Assembly (NCBI GenBank): GCA_021296055.1
Contig: JAGWBE010000007.1
Coordinates: 1 to 32,986, forward strand
Direction: 5' to 3'
Length of the DNA: 32,986 bases
Source of the DNA: Dehalococcoidia bacterium
Lineage (GTDB): Bacteria > Chloroflexota > Dehalococcoidia > Lucifugimonadales > Australimonadaceae
The notes under the pieces were generated by a model. It was given only the letters and a program-made list of their open reading frames with translations, did not search any database and had not been told where the DNA came from. Below, one piece after another: positions 22,351 through 31,053 of the stretch (position 1 is its first letter; the number at the start of each line of letters is the position of its first letter). Both the position numbers and the translations under genes were made by a program.

Positions 22351-23430
22351 ATGGCCGCCAAACGCGACTACTACGAAGTCCTCGGCGTCTCCCGCTCCGC
22401 CACGGAGGAGGAGGTGCGCCGCGCCTTCCGCCGCAAGGCGATGGAGCACCACCCGGACAGGAACAAGTCGGAGCAGGCGGGGGAGCGATTCCGCGAGATA
22501 AACGAGGCCTATCAGGTGCTCAGCGACGCGGAGCGCCGCCGCCGGTACGATCGCTTCGGCCACGCCGGGGCGGAGTCTGCGGCGGACGGCGGGCGCGGCG
22601 CCGACGACTTCAGCGACCTCTTCGGCGGCATCGGCGACATCTTCGAATCCTTCTTCGGCGGCGGGCGCAGCCGCGCGCAGCCGGGACGCGACCTCCGGAC
22701 GACGCTCTCCCTCTCCTTCGAGGAGGCGGTGTTCGGCGCTAGGAAGGAGATCGGCGCCCGCCGGGTGCGGCTGTGCGGCCTTTGCGACGGCTCGGGCAGC
22801 GAGCCGGGGCGTCCTCCGGCGCGGTGCGCCAATTGCGGCGGCAGTGGGCGCGTGCGCAGGGTGCAGCGCAGCGTCTTCGGCCAGTTCGTCCAGGAGGCGG
22901 GCTGCAACGTGTGCGCGGGCATGGGCGAAGTGATATCCACGCCGTGCTCCCGCTGCAAGGGAACGCGCAAGGAGCGCGCGCACGACGCCATCGAAGTGAA
23001 CGTTCCTCCCGGGAGCCTCTCGCTGGGAGGCCAAGGCGACGCGGGAGACTACGGCGCTCCGCCGGGCGACCTCTACGTGCTGCTGCGCGTGGCGCCGCAT
23101 CCGCACTTCGAGCGCGAGGGCAACGACATCCTATTCGACCTGCCGCTCACCTTCCCGCAAGCGGCGCTGGGCGACGCGGTGGACGCGCCAACCTTGGACG
23201 GCAGCGTGAAGGTGAAGGTTCCGCCGGGCACGCAGCCGGGCGCGGAGTTTCGGTTCAGGGGCTTGGGCGTGCCGAGGCTGCGCGGCGGCGGACGCGGCGA
23301 CTACGTGGCGCGGGCCACGATCGAGACGCCGCAGAAGCTGTCCAAAGAGCAGCGCCGCCTGATGGAGCAGCTGCGCGACTCGTTCGGCGCGAACGGCAAC
23401 GGCGCAGGCCGGTTCGGCGGCAAGCGCTAG
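22351..23430 (+). CDS. dnaJ: Chaperone protein DnaJ
   Basis: 359-aa type I J-protein, co-chaperone of DnaK. The J-domain has H-P-D at 34-36. A Gly/Phe-rich segment follows (F-G-G-I-G-D-I-F-E-S-F-F-G-G-G). The zinc region has four repeats: C-G-L-C-D-G-S-G, C-A-N-C-G-G-S-G, C-N-V-C-A-G-M-G and C-S-R-C-K-G-T-R, the last with Arg instead of Gly at its end. The C-terminal substrate-binding domains are complete. dnaK and grpE are not in the window. prmA starts 5 nt after the stop, a pairing common in bacteria. Confidence 0.95.
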   Translation: MAAKRDYYEVLGVSRSATEEEVRRAFRRKAMEHHPDRNKSEQAGERFREINEAYQVLSDAERRRRYDRFGHAGAESAADGGRGADDFSDLFGGIGDIFESFFGGGRSRAQPGRDLRTTLSLSFEEAVFGARKEIGARRVRLCGLCDGSGSEPGRPPARCANCGGSGRVRRVQRSVFGQFVQEAGCNVCAGMGEVISTPCSRCKGTRKERAHDAIEVNVPPGSLSLGGQGDAGDYGAPPGDLYVLLRVAPHPHFEREGNDILFDLPLTFPQAALGDAVDAPTLDGSVKVKVPPGTQPGAEFRFRGLGVPRLRGGGRGDYVARATIETPQKLSKEQRRLMEQLRDSFGANGNGAGRFGGKR

Positions 23431-23435
23431 CCTGC

Positions 23436-24342
23436 ATGCCCGCGCGCAAGCCCAAGCGGGCGCGGTGGCTCGAGATATCCGTCGCCGCGCCCCACGAATA
23501 CGTCGAACCCATCGCCAGCCTCTTCAGCCGCTACGGGCGCGGCGGAGTGGTCATCGAGGAGGCGGGCGGCCATAACCCGGACGAGGGCGAACCTCCCCCG
23601 GCGGAGCGCTCGGCGCTCCTGCGCGCCTACCTCCCCGTCTCTTCGCGCTACCGTCGCAACCGTGAAATGCTCCACATCGGCGTCGGCCTCGTCCGCCAAC
23701 TGGCGCCGCTGCCCGAGCTGGCGGAGCGCGAGATCGACGAACAGGAGTGGGAAGAGGCGTGGAAGGCGCACTTCTCACCGCTCCGCGTCGGACGGCGGCT
23801 GCTGATCCGCGCGCCGTGGCACGATGCCCCCGCCGCGCCGGACGACGTGACTATCGTTCGGTACGGGTCACCACCCGACGACGCGGCATATGTTGGAGTG
23901 CGTGGAGCGGTTCGCCGCGCCGGGCGCTCATGTGCTGGACGTGGGCGCGGGGTCGGCCATTCTGATGGTCGCGGCGCTCAAGCTGGGCGCCGACCGCGCC
24001 GTCGGCCTCGATATCGACCCGGTGGCGGTCAGAACGGCGCGCGCCAACCTGCGCGCCAACGGCGTGGCCGCCCGCGCGGCGGTGCTCAACGGCTCGCTGC
24101 CCCACCCGCGCGTCGCCCCCGGCGTGTTCGACCTCGCGCTGGCGAACATCGCGGGCGCGGCGCTCGTTACGCTCGCCCCGCATCTGCGCGCGGCGCTTCG
24201 CGGCGGAGGACGCCTAGCCGTGTCCGGCATCCTCACCGACCACGCCCTCGACTTGGAGCGCGCCTTCGCCGCCAACGGCCTCCGCGTAACGGAGCGGCTC
24301 ACGGACGGCGATTGGGTGACGCTGGCGTGCGAGGCGGTGTAG
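23436..24342 (+). pseudogene. prmA: Ribosomal protein L11 methyltransferase, disrupted by a ~20-nt deletion
   Basis: PrmA trimethylates ribosomal protein L11. The N-terminal domain is intact from ATG 23436 (M-P-A-R-K-P-K ... E-E-A-W-K-A-H-F) up to D-D-V-T-I at 23855. The frame then shifts. From 23857 another frame reads F-G-T-G-H-H-P-T-T-R-H-M and continues with the SAM-binding V-L-D-V-G-A-G-S-A-I-L and catalytic-region L-A-N-I-A-G-A to TAG at 24342. The family sequence at the junction is V-x-L-D-P-G-M-A-F-G-T-G-x-H-P-T-T, so L-D-P-G-M-A is missing, together with part of the preceding codon (20 nt). Without repair, translation would stay in the wrong frame to 24419. Both halves look otherwise well conserved, so the lesion is recent or an assembly error. 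Confidence 0.85.
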
Positions 24343-24415
24343 GGGGAGGGCGTTACGCAACATCCCTGCCCGGGAAGGAGGCAGGCCGCGGCCAGCGTTC
24401 CCTACCGCGCCAGTG

Positions 24416-26118
24416 CTAGCACCAGCACGTCAGCAGCATGGCGCCGATGGCCACGGCCAACGGCGGCCTGCCGAGTAAGGCGATGGCTGCGCCGGCCCCT
24501 CGCTCGCGGGCCAGGCGCGTCGCTCCTAGCGCCCCCGACAGCGCCTCGTCGGGGCTGACGGCTAGGCGGCCTGCGTAGGCGGCTACGGCGGCGCCCGCGC
24601 GCTCCGTCGCCGACAGCGCTCGCTCCAACGGCTCCTGCAAGAGCGCGCGCGCGGGCGCGGCGCCCTTCCGGTACAGCCAATCGGCGTCCAGGGTCACCGT
24701 CGCCTCTCCTCCCAGCCGCTCGCGCAGCAGCCAGAAGCCCAACGCCGTGAACCCCAGCATCTGCAGCGTCCGCACTACGTGGTCGGCGGTGTAGGGAACG
24801 GCAGCAGATCGTACAGCGCCGCCGGGTACACGCCGATGCCGACGCACAGCGCCGCCGCCAAGAACATCGCCACGAGCATGCTCCGAGGCGTCCGCGCCAC
24901 CTGGATATCATCCCGCCGCCGACCGAACCACGTGAAGTAGGGGAGCTTCAGTCCCGTGTGCAGGAAGGTGCCGACCGACGCCAGGTACAGCAGCGCCACC
25001 GCCCAGTAGAGGTGCTCCTTCTCCGCCGCGTACAACACCAGCGACTTCGACACGAACCCACTGAACAGCGGGAACGCCGAAATCGCAAACGCGCCTACCA
25101 TGTACAGCGCCGCCACCGTCCGCATCCGATCCCCGATGCCCCCGAGCGACGTCAGCGTCCGCCGCCCCGTCGCGTAGATGGCCGCCCCCGCCCCCATAAA
25201 CAACAGCCCCTTGTAGATGACGTGTGCGAACGCATGCGCCGCCGCCCCGTTGAGCGCAATCTCCGTCCCAATCCCCACCCCGGCGACCATATAGCCCACC
25301 TGGCTGATGATGTGGTACGCCAGCAGCCGCCGGATGTCGTTCTCCAGCACTGCGAAGATCACGCCGTACAGCGCCATAATCACGCCCAGCACGATGAGAA
25401 TCTCCCACCCCGCGAACCCTCGCGCCAGCGCATACACCGCCGTCTTGGTCGTGAACGCGCTCAGGAATACGCTGCCCGCCACTCCCGCCTCCGGGTAGGC
25501 GTCCGACAGCCACGCGTGCAGCGGAACCACGGCTGCGTTGATGGCGAACCCGCCCAGGATCAGCCAGCCGGCGATCGACCCTTCGAACAGCGTGAAGTCC
25601 AGCGAGCCGCCCGCGCCCAAGTGCCACAACACTCCGGCCAGCAGCGCGCTTCCGCCCACTAGGTGCACGTACAGGTAGCGGACGCCTGCCGCCCGCGAGC
25701 CGGGGAAGCCTCCCGCCCACACCAGGTACGCCGACGCGAGGGCCATCACTTCCCAGAACAGCACTAGCGTCAGCAGGTCGCCCGCGAACACCACGCCCAG
25801 CGAGGATCCGGCGTACGCCAGCGCCGACGCCTGCTGCAGCCGATCTTCCAGATGCCACGCGTATATCCCCCCCAATATCGCCGCGATTGCGAACACGTAC
25901 CCGAACACGATGCTCATCTTGTCGGCCCGCAGCGGCTCCAACTCCATCGACAGCCACGTGAACCGCAGCGAGTCGCCCGCGTCCAGCGCCAACGCCAGCT
26001 GGGCGAGGACCAGCGTCGGCGCGACCACAGCGATGGTCTTGCGGACGACGCCTGCGGGCGTCAGCGCCACTAGCAGCGCCCCGACCAGCATGATGACGAC
26101 GGGAGGCAGGCTATTCAT
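24416..26118 (-). pseudogene. Third MrpD/NuoL-like antiporter subunit, frameshifted near the C-terminus
   Basis: Large antiporter-like membrane subunit (Proton_antipo_M family). The main frame runs from ATG 26118 (GAGAGG upstream; GTG 26124 also possible) to a stop at 24775. TM5 Glu (L-F-W-E-V), TM8 Lys (T-T-K-T-A-V-Y) and TM12 Lys (F-V-S-K-S) are present. The TM7 position reads A-I-N-A-A-V-V-P-L-H-A-W-L, with Asn where NuoL/N-like subunits carry Lys. The main frame ends L-Y-D-L-L-P-F-P-T-P-P. The expected continuation P-Y-T-A-D-H-V-V-R, one more TM helix and L-D-A-D-W-L-Y-R-K lie in the adjacent frame, ending at 24416. The junction is at 24794-24798; a net loss of 1 nt or 1 plus a multiple of 3 nt would explain it. 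About 120 C-terminal residues are cut off unless this is a sequence error. Confidence 0.78.
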
Positions 26119-26374
26119 CGCCACCCTCTCCCGGCTCCGCCTCCACGCGCTCGCCCGTGTATGGGTCGTCGCGCCGCATCAGAAACGCGTGCCCCGCCCA
26201 CTTGGAGACGACCACAATGCCGACGCAGCCCACGAACCCGAACCCCGTCCAGAACAGCAACCACGTGCTGCCTGCGAACAGGTGCTCCCGGTGGTCGACA
26301 AGCAGCGTCTCCGCCAGCGCCGACAGCGCCAGCCCTGCCACGATTGCGACGGCGAGGCGGCGGTCGAGACTCAT
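26111..26374 (-). CDS. Small two-helix membrane protein in the antiporter operon
   Basis: 87-aa protein, start ATG 26374, with two predicted helices (about residues 8-25 and 38-60) and a charged C-terminal tail (G-E-R-V-E-A-E-P-G-E-G). I do not recognise a family. Its start overlaps the true end of the upstream antiporter gene as ATGA, and its end overlaps the next subunit by 8 nt, so it is made together with the large subunits and is probably an accessory subunit of the complex. Confidence 0.65.
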   Translation of the reverse strand: MSLDRRLAVAIVAGLALSALAETLLVDHREHLFAGSTWLLFWTGFGFVGCVGIVVVSKWAGHAFLMRRDDPYTGERVEAEPGEGGDE

Positions 26375-27869
26375 GGCGCCCTCTCCGCCGTCGGCGCCGC
26401 CGCCGGGAATGCGTCCGCCGCCACGCTCGACGCTAGTTCGAAGAACCCGAGCGGCAAGTCCGGCGCTACTCCCCAGACGCGATCGGAACCACCATGCGCG
26501 CGTCCGCCTCGCCGAACCGCGGAAAGGCCGGCGAGCGCTCCCCGAAGGCGCGGATGACGATCGGGAAGAGATACGCCGCACTCAGCACCCCGCTCACCAT
26601 GTAGAGGATCAGGAAGGCCTGCTGGCCCACTTCCGCCGCTCCCCACCCCAAGTACCACTTGCTCGTAAACAGGATGAACGGCGGGATGCCCACCATGCTC
26701 AGCGACGCAAGGGCGAACGCGCCCATCGTAATCGGCATCTGCCGCCCTATCCCCGCCATTCCGCTCACCTGGTCGCGGTGCGTCCGCACGTGAATCGCCC
26801 CCGCGCAGAAGAAAAGCGTGATCTTCGTCACCCCATGCCCCACCATGTGCAGCAGCGCCCCGGTCAATGCCAGCGGCCCCAGCAGCGCCACCCCCAGCAC
26901 GATGTACGACAAATGGCTGATGGTCGAGTAGGCCAGCCGCCGCTTCAGATTGTCGTGCCGCAGCGCCAGGAAGGAGGCGAGGATGAGCGTCGCGCCCGAG
27001 GCGGCGGCTATCACCTGCCATGCCCCCATGTCGCGCAGCAAGTCGGCGCCGAACACGAAGATAAGCACGCGCACCATCCCGAACACCCCCGCCTTCACGA
27101 CCGCCACCGCGTGCAGCAGCGCCGACACCGGCGTCGGCGCCACCATCGCCGCCGGAAGCCACGAGTGCATCGGCATCACCGCCGCCTTCACTCCGACCCC
27201 GCCCACGAGCAGGAAGAACAACGCCCACAACTGACCGTCCGTCCACCATCGCTGCTCGCCGAGGAATCCCCCCGCGCGGAAGGATGCGTCCACCCCAAGC
27301 ATCGCCAGCCACGCCGCCGCGCCGATGAGCGCGAGGCCGCCGGTGAGCGTGTAGGCGAGGTATTTCCTCCCCGCCCGCACCGCCTCCGGCGTCTCCCGAT
27401 GCACCACCAACGGGTAGGTGAACAGCGTCAGCAACTCGTAGAAGAGTACGAAGGTCAGCAGGTTCGCGGCGAAGGCGACCCCCAACGCCGCGCCGACACT
27501 CAGCGCGAATGCGGCGTAGAAGCGGCTCTGCTTCTGCTCCTCCAGCCCGCGCATGTAGCCGATGGAGTAGACGGCGGCCAGCACCCACAGGAAGGAGGCC
27601 AGCAGCGCGAATAGCATCCCCGCCGCGTCCGCGCGCAGCGTCACCTCGATCCCCGGCGACAACTCCACCAGCGATGCCGTCGCCGCCTTTCCCTCCAATG
27701 CGTCCGGCAGCAGCGCGGCCACCAGGCCGAGCGTCGCAAGCGCCCCCGCGATGGAGACGCCCTCGCGCGCGTTCGGCCAGCGGCCGAGCATCGGCGCGGC
27801 GGCGGCAACGATTAGTGGCGCGAGCACCACCAAGAAGGGCAGCGGCGAGCTTATGACCTCGCCCATCAC
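26371..27869 (-). pseudogene. Second MrpD/NuoL-like antiporter subunit, frameshifted near the C-terminus
   Basis: Antiporter-like subunit of the Proton_antipo_M family, start GTG 27869 (or ATG 27866) overlapping the upstream stop. It has TM5 Glu (L-F-Y-E-L-L), TM7 Lys (G-V-G-V-K-A-A-V-M-P-M-H-S-W-L-P), TM8 Lys (A-V-V-K-A-G-V-F) and TM12 Lys (F-T-S-K-W-Y-L). The main frame stops at 26466 directly after M-V-V-P-I-A-S-G-E. In the next frame, V-A-P-D-L-P-L-G-F-F-E-L-A continues as expected for the C-terminus and ends at TGA 26371, which overlaps the next start as ATGA. That overlap argues this is the natural end. The bases coding the last TM helix are missing around 26470-26480. The truncated product keeps 467 residues and may still work. 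Confidence 0.75.
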
Positions 27870-29374
27870 AACCCCGGCTCCAGCACCCGCTCCATCACCA
27901 CCACGTTCAGCACGCCAAGCACTATCGCCGCCAGCGCCAGCAGCGCCATTGGCAGCGTTACGTCGAGCGGCGATTCGCGCACGCCGCCATCCTGCGCGGA
28001 CGCGGCGGCGTCACTCTCAGACCCGTCGTCCGCGCCCCCGGCGATGACCGGCGCTGGGGCGAGGTAGAGGCGCTCGATGACGCGGAAGAGATAGACCGCC
28101 GAGAGCAGGCTCGACGCCAGCACCACGGCCAACACGAACCACAACCCCTCGTCGATGGCCGCGATGGACAAGTACCACTTGCTGAAGAATCCCGCCGTCG
28201 GCGGTATGCCCACCATCGCCACCGCCCCGACCGCGAACACGGAGCTGGTGACCGGCATCCGACGTCCCACGCCTGCAAGCATCCGCACGTCGCTCACGCC
28301 CGCCCCCATCCGCATGCTCATCGCCACTAGGAAGAGCGCCCCTTTCATCAAGGCGTGGTTCATCACGTGCAGCAGCGCTGCCGCGAGTCCCAACGGCGTC
28401 GCTATGCCGATGCCCACCGCTAGCAGCCCCAACTGGCTCACGCTGCTATAGGCCAGCATGCGGCGCAGGTCGCGCTGTCCCATCGCCGCGTAGGCGCCGT
28501 AGACCGAGCCCGCTAGCCCCAGCGCAATCAGCGCTTGCGACACCGGAACCTCCTCGGTCAGGTAGCCCTCCGGGAACACGCTCAAGAACATCCGCACCAT
28601 CACGTAGGCGCCCACCTTGGTCATGATGGGCGCGATGAGCGAGTTCACCGACGACGGCGCGAACGTGTAGGCGTCCGGCAGCCACAGGTGCAGCGGAATC
28701 AGCGCCATCTTCACCCCCAGCCCTGCGAAGATGAACGCTGCGCCCACCGCGACGCTTATGTTCGGCTCCGTCTCCGCGAGCAGCCGCGCGGTGTCCGCTA
28801 TGTTCAGCGTTCCTGTCGTGAAGTAGAGGAACGCCACGCCCAGCAGGTAGAAGGAGCCGCCCACCGTGCCCAGGATCAGGTAGCGGTACGCCGCGAACAT
28901 CCCTGCGCGCCCCCCCAGCGACACGAGCGCGTAGGCCGCCAGCGACGATATCTCCATGAAGACGAACACGTTGAACAGGTCGCCCGTCACCACCATCCCC
29001 GTCAGCCCGGCCAGAAGCAGCAGAACCAGCGCGTAGAAGAGGCCCCGCCGCCCCGCCGCCTCCCGCGCCGCCGCACGGCGCGCAGCGACGACCACCATCA
29101 GCGCCACGCTCGTTATCACCGCCGCTACGAATGCCGAGACGTGATCGACGACGTACTCGATGCCTATCGGCGGCGCCCAACCGCCCAGCGTGTAGCGCAG
29201 CGCCTCGCCCTCAGCGACGACCTCCGCGAGGGCGAGCGCCGACATAGCCGCTGAGAGCGCAATCGCCGCAACGCTCAGCGGGAAGACGGCGCGCGGCGCC
29301 CACAGCCCGGCGAGCGGAACCACCAGCGACGCCGCTAGCAAGGGCAAGGGGATGAGGATCGGCAGGTGCTCCAC
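27866..29374 (-). CDS. MrpD/MbhH-like cation/proton antiporter subunit
   Basis: 502-aa membrane subunit of the Proton_antipo_M family, with about 14 TM helices. Start GTG 29374, 5 nt after the MrpC-like stop; upstream codons in the same frame overlap MrpC and are not coding. Charged residues needed for ion transfer are present: TM5 Glu (F-V-F-M-E-I-S-S), TM7 Lys (G-L-G-V-K-M-A-L-I-P-L-H-L-W-L-P-D-A), TM8 Lys (P-I-M-T-K-V-G-A-Y) and TM12 Lys (G-F-F-S-K-W-Y-L). Being directly behind MrpC it corresponds to MrpD/MbhH. An acidic, probably cytoplasmic insert (about A-D-D-G-S-E-S-D-A-A-A) lies before the last helix. Its stop overlaps the next antiporter gene. Confidence 0.9.
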   Translation of the reverse strand: MEHLPILIPLPLLAASLVVPLAGLWAPRAVFPLSVAAIALSAAMSALALAEVVAEGEALRYTLGGWAPPIGIEYVVDHVSAFVAAVITSVALMVVVAARRAAAREAAGRRGLFYALVLLLLAGLTGMVVTGDLFNVFVFMEISSLAAYALVSLGGRAGMFAAYRYLILGTVGGSFYLLGVAFLYFTTGTLNIADTARLLAETEPNISVAVGAAFIFAGLGVKMALIPLHLWLPDAYTFAPSSVNSLIAPIMTKVGAYVMVRMFLSVFPEGYLTEEVPVSQALIALGLAGSVYGAYAAMGQRDLRRMLAYSSVSQLGLLAVGIGIATPLGLAAALLHVMNHALMKGALFLVAMSMRMGAGVSDVRMLAGVGRRMPVTSSVFAVGAVAMVGIPPTAGFFSKWYLSIAAIDEGLWFVLAVVLASSLLSAVYLFRVIERLYLAPAPVIAGGADDGSESDAAASAQDGGVRESPLDVTLPMALLALAAIVLGVLNVVVMERVLEPGL

Positions 29375-29379
29375 GCGCC

Positions 29380-29748
29380 CTACCGCCGCAGCTCGTCGAG
29401 GATGCGCTCCTCGTCCAGGTCGCCGAACGCGCGGTGCAGCCGCACCATGAACGCCAGCGCCACCGCCGTAATCGCCACGCTCACCACGATCGCCGTCAGC
29501 ATCAGCACATGCGGCAGCGGATTCACGAAGTCCTCCGCGTGCGGGTTGTGCTGCCCGTGCCAGAGGATGGGCACCGTCGCCCCCGTGTGCATCGACCCGA
29601 CGATGAAGAACAGGATGATGGCCGATTGGAAGATATTGAGGCCGATTAGCTTCTTCACCAGACTGCGCTTGCCCAGCATCCCCCACACGCCTACGCCCAG
29701 CAGCGCGCCGATCATCCAGAACGGGAAGCGGGCGGCGACCTCCTCCAC
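29380..29748 (-). CDS. MrpC/MbhG-like (NuoK-type) antiporter subunit
   Basis: 122-aa protein with three TM helices, related to NuoK and MrpC. It shows L-I-G-L-N-I-F-Q-S-A-I-I-L-F-F-I after the first helix and D-F-V-N-P-L-P-H-V-L-M-L-T-A-I-V-V, the typical MrpC signature. The start is GTG 29748, one base after the upstream TAG, with GAGGAG about 8 nt before it. ATG 29772 lacks a ribosome site. It forms part of the membrane ion channel of the Mrp/Mbh complex. Confidence 0.88.
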   Translation of the reverse strand: MEEVAARFPFWMIGALLGVGVWGMLGKRSLVKKLIGLNIFQSAIILFFIVGSMHTGATVPILWHGQHNPHAEDFVNPLPHVLMLTAIVVSVAITAVALAFMVRLHRAFGDLDEERILDELRR

Positions 29749-29749
29749 G

Positions 29750-30226
29750 CTACTGCTCCTCCCCCTCTTCATCGCCGCTGCGAGGAGCCGTCAAATAGTC
29801 GGCGGCTAACGACAGCGTCCCGAACACCGCCAGCGCAACGCCGATCTCGATGCCGAACACGCCCATCTGCCGCCGCGTCAGCTCGCCCGGCAAGGCGTAG
29901 TCCAGCCACTCCAGCGGAATCGCCCCATAGTCGAGGTAGTCGCCGCCGAACAGCATCGCCAGGATGCCTGTCCCCGTGTACAACACCATCCCCAGCACGG
30001 TAACTACGATCAGCGTGCGCCTCGAGAAGATACTGCTCTCGCTCTTTCGCCCGAGCGTGAGCCACGAGAGGATGAGACCCGCCGCGAGGATCGCCCCGGC
30101 CTGGAATCCGCCCCCGGGCGAAAGCTCTCCGTGCACGAGCACGTAGAGGCCGTAGAGCATGATGGCCGGCGTCATCACCGCGCGCACCATGAAGTGCAGG
30201 AGCGCGCTTTCGTGCCGCTCACTCAT
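29750..30226 (-). CDS. MrpB/MbhF-like antiporter subunit
   Basis: 158-aa membrane protein with four TM helices. The family motif H-G-E-L-S-P-G-G-G-F-Q-A-G near the first helices is perfect, and this identifies MrpB/MnhB/MbhF. Start ATG 30226 has GGAGGG about 6 nt upstream and overlaps the preceding gene by 8 nt. MrpB is an essential small subunit of Mrp-type Na+/H+ antiporters. Confidence 0.9.
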   Translation of the reverse strand: MSERHESALLHFMVRAVMTPAIMLYGLYVLVHGELSPGGGFQAGAILAAGLILSWLTLGRKSESSIFSRRTLIVVTVLGMVLYTGTGILAMLFGGDYLDYGAIPLEWLDYALPGELTRRQMGVFGIEIGVALAVFGTLSLAADYLTAPRSGDEEGEEQ

Positions 30227-30497
30227 GCCGTTCCCTCCGCGCAAGCGCCAGCAGCACTGCCAACCCCGCCGTGAATATCACCACCGTCTCCCCCAGCGTG
30301 TCGTAGCTCCGGTAGTCGGCCAGCACCGCCGACACGACATTCTCCACCCCGATGTCTTCTTCCACGTGCTCCACGTAGTAGGGCGCCACGTAGTTGCTGG
30401 CGGGCGCGTCCGGGTCGCCTCGGTCGGGCAGGTCGACGGACGCGGCGATGAACAGCGTCGCCGTCCCTAGCGCAAGCGCGAGCGCGAAGAGCCTCAA
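30219..30497 (-). CDS. MbhE-like subunit (MrpA C-terminal part)
   Basis: 92-aa protein equivalent to the last segment of MrpA, which is a separate gene (mbhE) in membrane-bound hydrogenase clusters. It has an N-terminal helix, a loop with N-Y-V-A-P-Y-Y-V-E-H, then N-V-V-S-A-V-L-A-D-Y-R-S-Y-D-T-L-G-E-T-V-V-I, the typical block, and a final helix. The start is TTG 30497, overlapping the upstream stop as TTGA and with AAGG about 10 nt upstream. Confidence 0.85.
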   Translation of the reverse strand: MRLFALALALGTATLFIAASVDLPDRGDPDAPASNYVAPYYVEHVEEDIGVENVVSAVLADYRSYDTLGETVVIFTAGLAVLLALARRERHE

Positions 30498-30739
30498 TCG
30501 ACCGACCTTCGCTTCATCAGGCTCACGGCGCCGATGAACAGCACGCCCGTAACTCCGGCGCCTAGGGCAATCTCCGTCAGCGCCACGTCTACCGCGCCCA
30601 TCAGCGCCATCAGCGTCGCCGCTAGGAAGCTGTAGATTGTGAGCGTGGCGACTGCGGCGATGAGGTCGCGCGTCCACAGCGCCAGCACGGCGGCGGCCAG
30701 CAGCAGCGCGTAGAGCGCCATCTCCAACTGCCAGATCAC
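30494..30739 (-). CDS. MbhD-like subunit (DUF4040, MrpA C-terminal part)
   Basis: 81-aa membrane protein with three helices. Signature A-L-M-G-A-V-D-V-A-L-T-E-I-A-L-G-A-G-V-T is that of the DUF4040/MbhD domain, which in MrpA is fused behind the NuoL-like part. The start is GTG 30739, overlapping the MrpG stop as GTGA and with GGAGGG about 7 nt upstream. An in-frame ATG at 30775 would overlap mrpG by 40 nt and is less likely. Confidence 0.87.
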   Translation of the reverse strand: MIWQLEMALYALLLAAAVLALWTRDLIAAVATLTIYSFLAATLMALMGAVDVALTEIALGAGVTGVLFIGAVSLMKRRSVD

Positions 30740-31053
30740 GCCTGCCCCTCCGGGTCCGCCCGCGTCCGCTTCCACGGCGCAAGCCCCGACTGCAACGCCG
30801 AGCGCGTGAGCACGTGCGCGCCGATGGGGTTCGCCATAGCGATGAACATCAGGATGAGCACCAATTTGAGGCTGACGATTGTCGCGCCGTCGTGCAGCGC
30901 CAGCCCCGCCAGCACCAGCGCGATGCCCAGCGTGTCCGACTTCGAGACGGCGTGGACGCGCGTGTAGAAGTCGGGCATGCGCAACAGACCCAGCGCCGCC
31001 ACTGCGATGAAGAACAGGCCTACGGCCATCATCGCCGTCCCCGCAGCGCTCAT
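30736..31053 (-). CDS. MrpG/MbhC-like antiporter subunit
   Basis: 105-aa protein with three TM helices. L-G-L-L-R-M-P-D-F-Y-T-R-V-H-A-V-S-K-S-D-T-L-G is the diagnostic MrpG block. Start ATG 31053 overlaps the stop of mrpF as ATGA. The Mrp complex expels Na+ (or other cations) in exchange for protons and may also take part in respiratory chains. Confidence 0.9.
   Translation of the reverse strand: MSAAGTAMMAVGLFFIAVAALGLLRMPDFYTRVHAVSKSDTLGIALVLAGLALHDGATIVSLKLVLILMFIAMANPIGAHVLTRSALQSGLAPWKRTRADPEGQA

Noticed and set aside
22773..24419. A 548-codon open frame joining the dnaJ region to prmA
   Set aside because: Its first part is an antisense-like shadow of dnaJ in another frame and only 23436-23855 is real PrmA sequence; the rest follows the frameshift.
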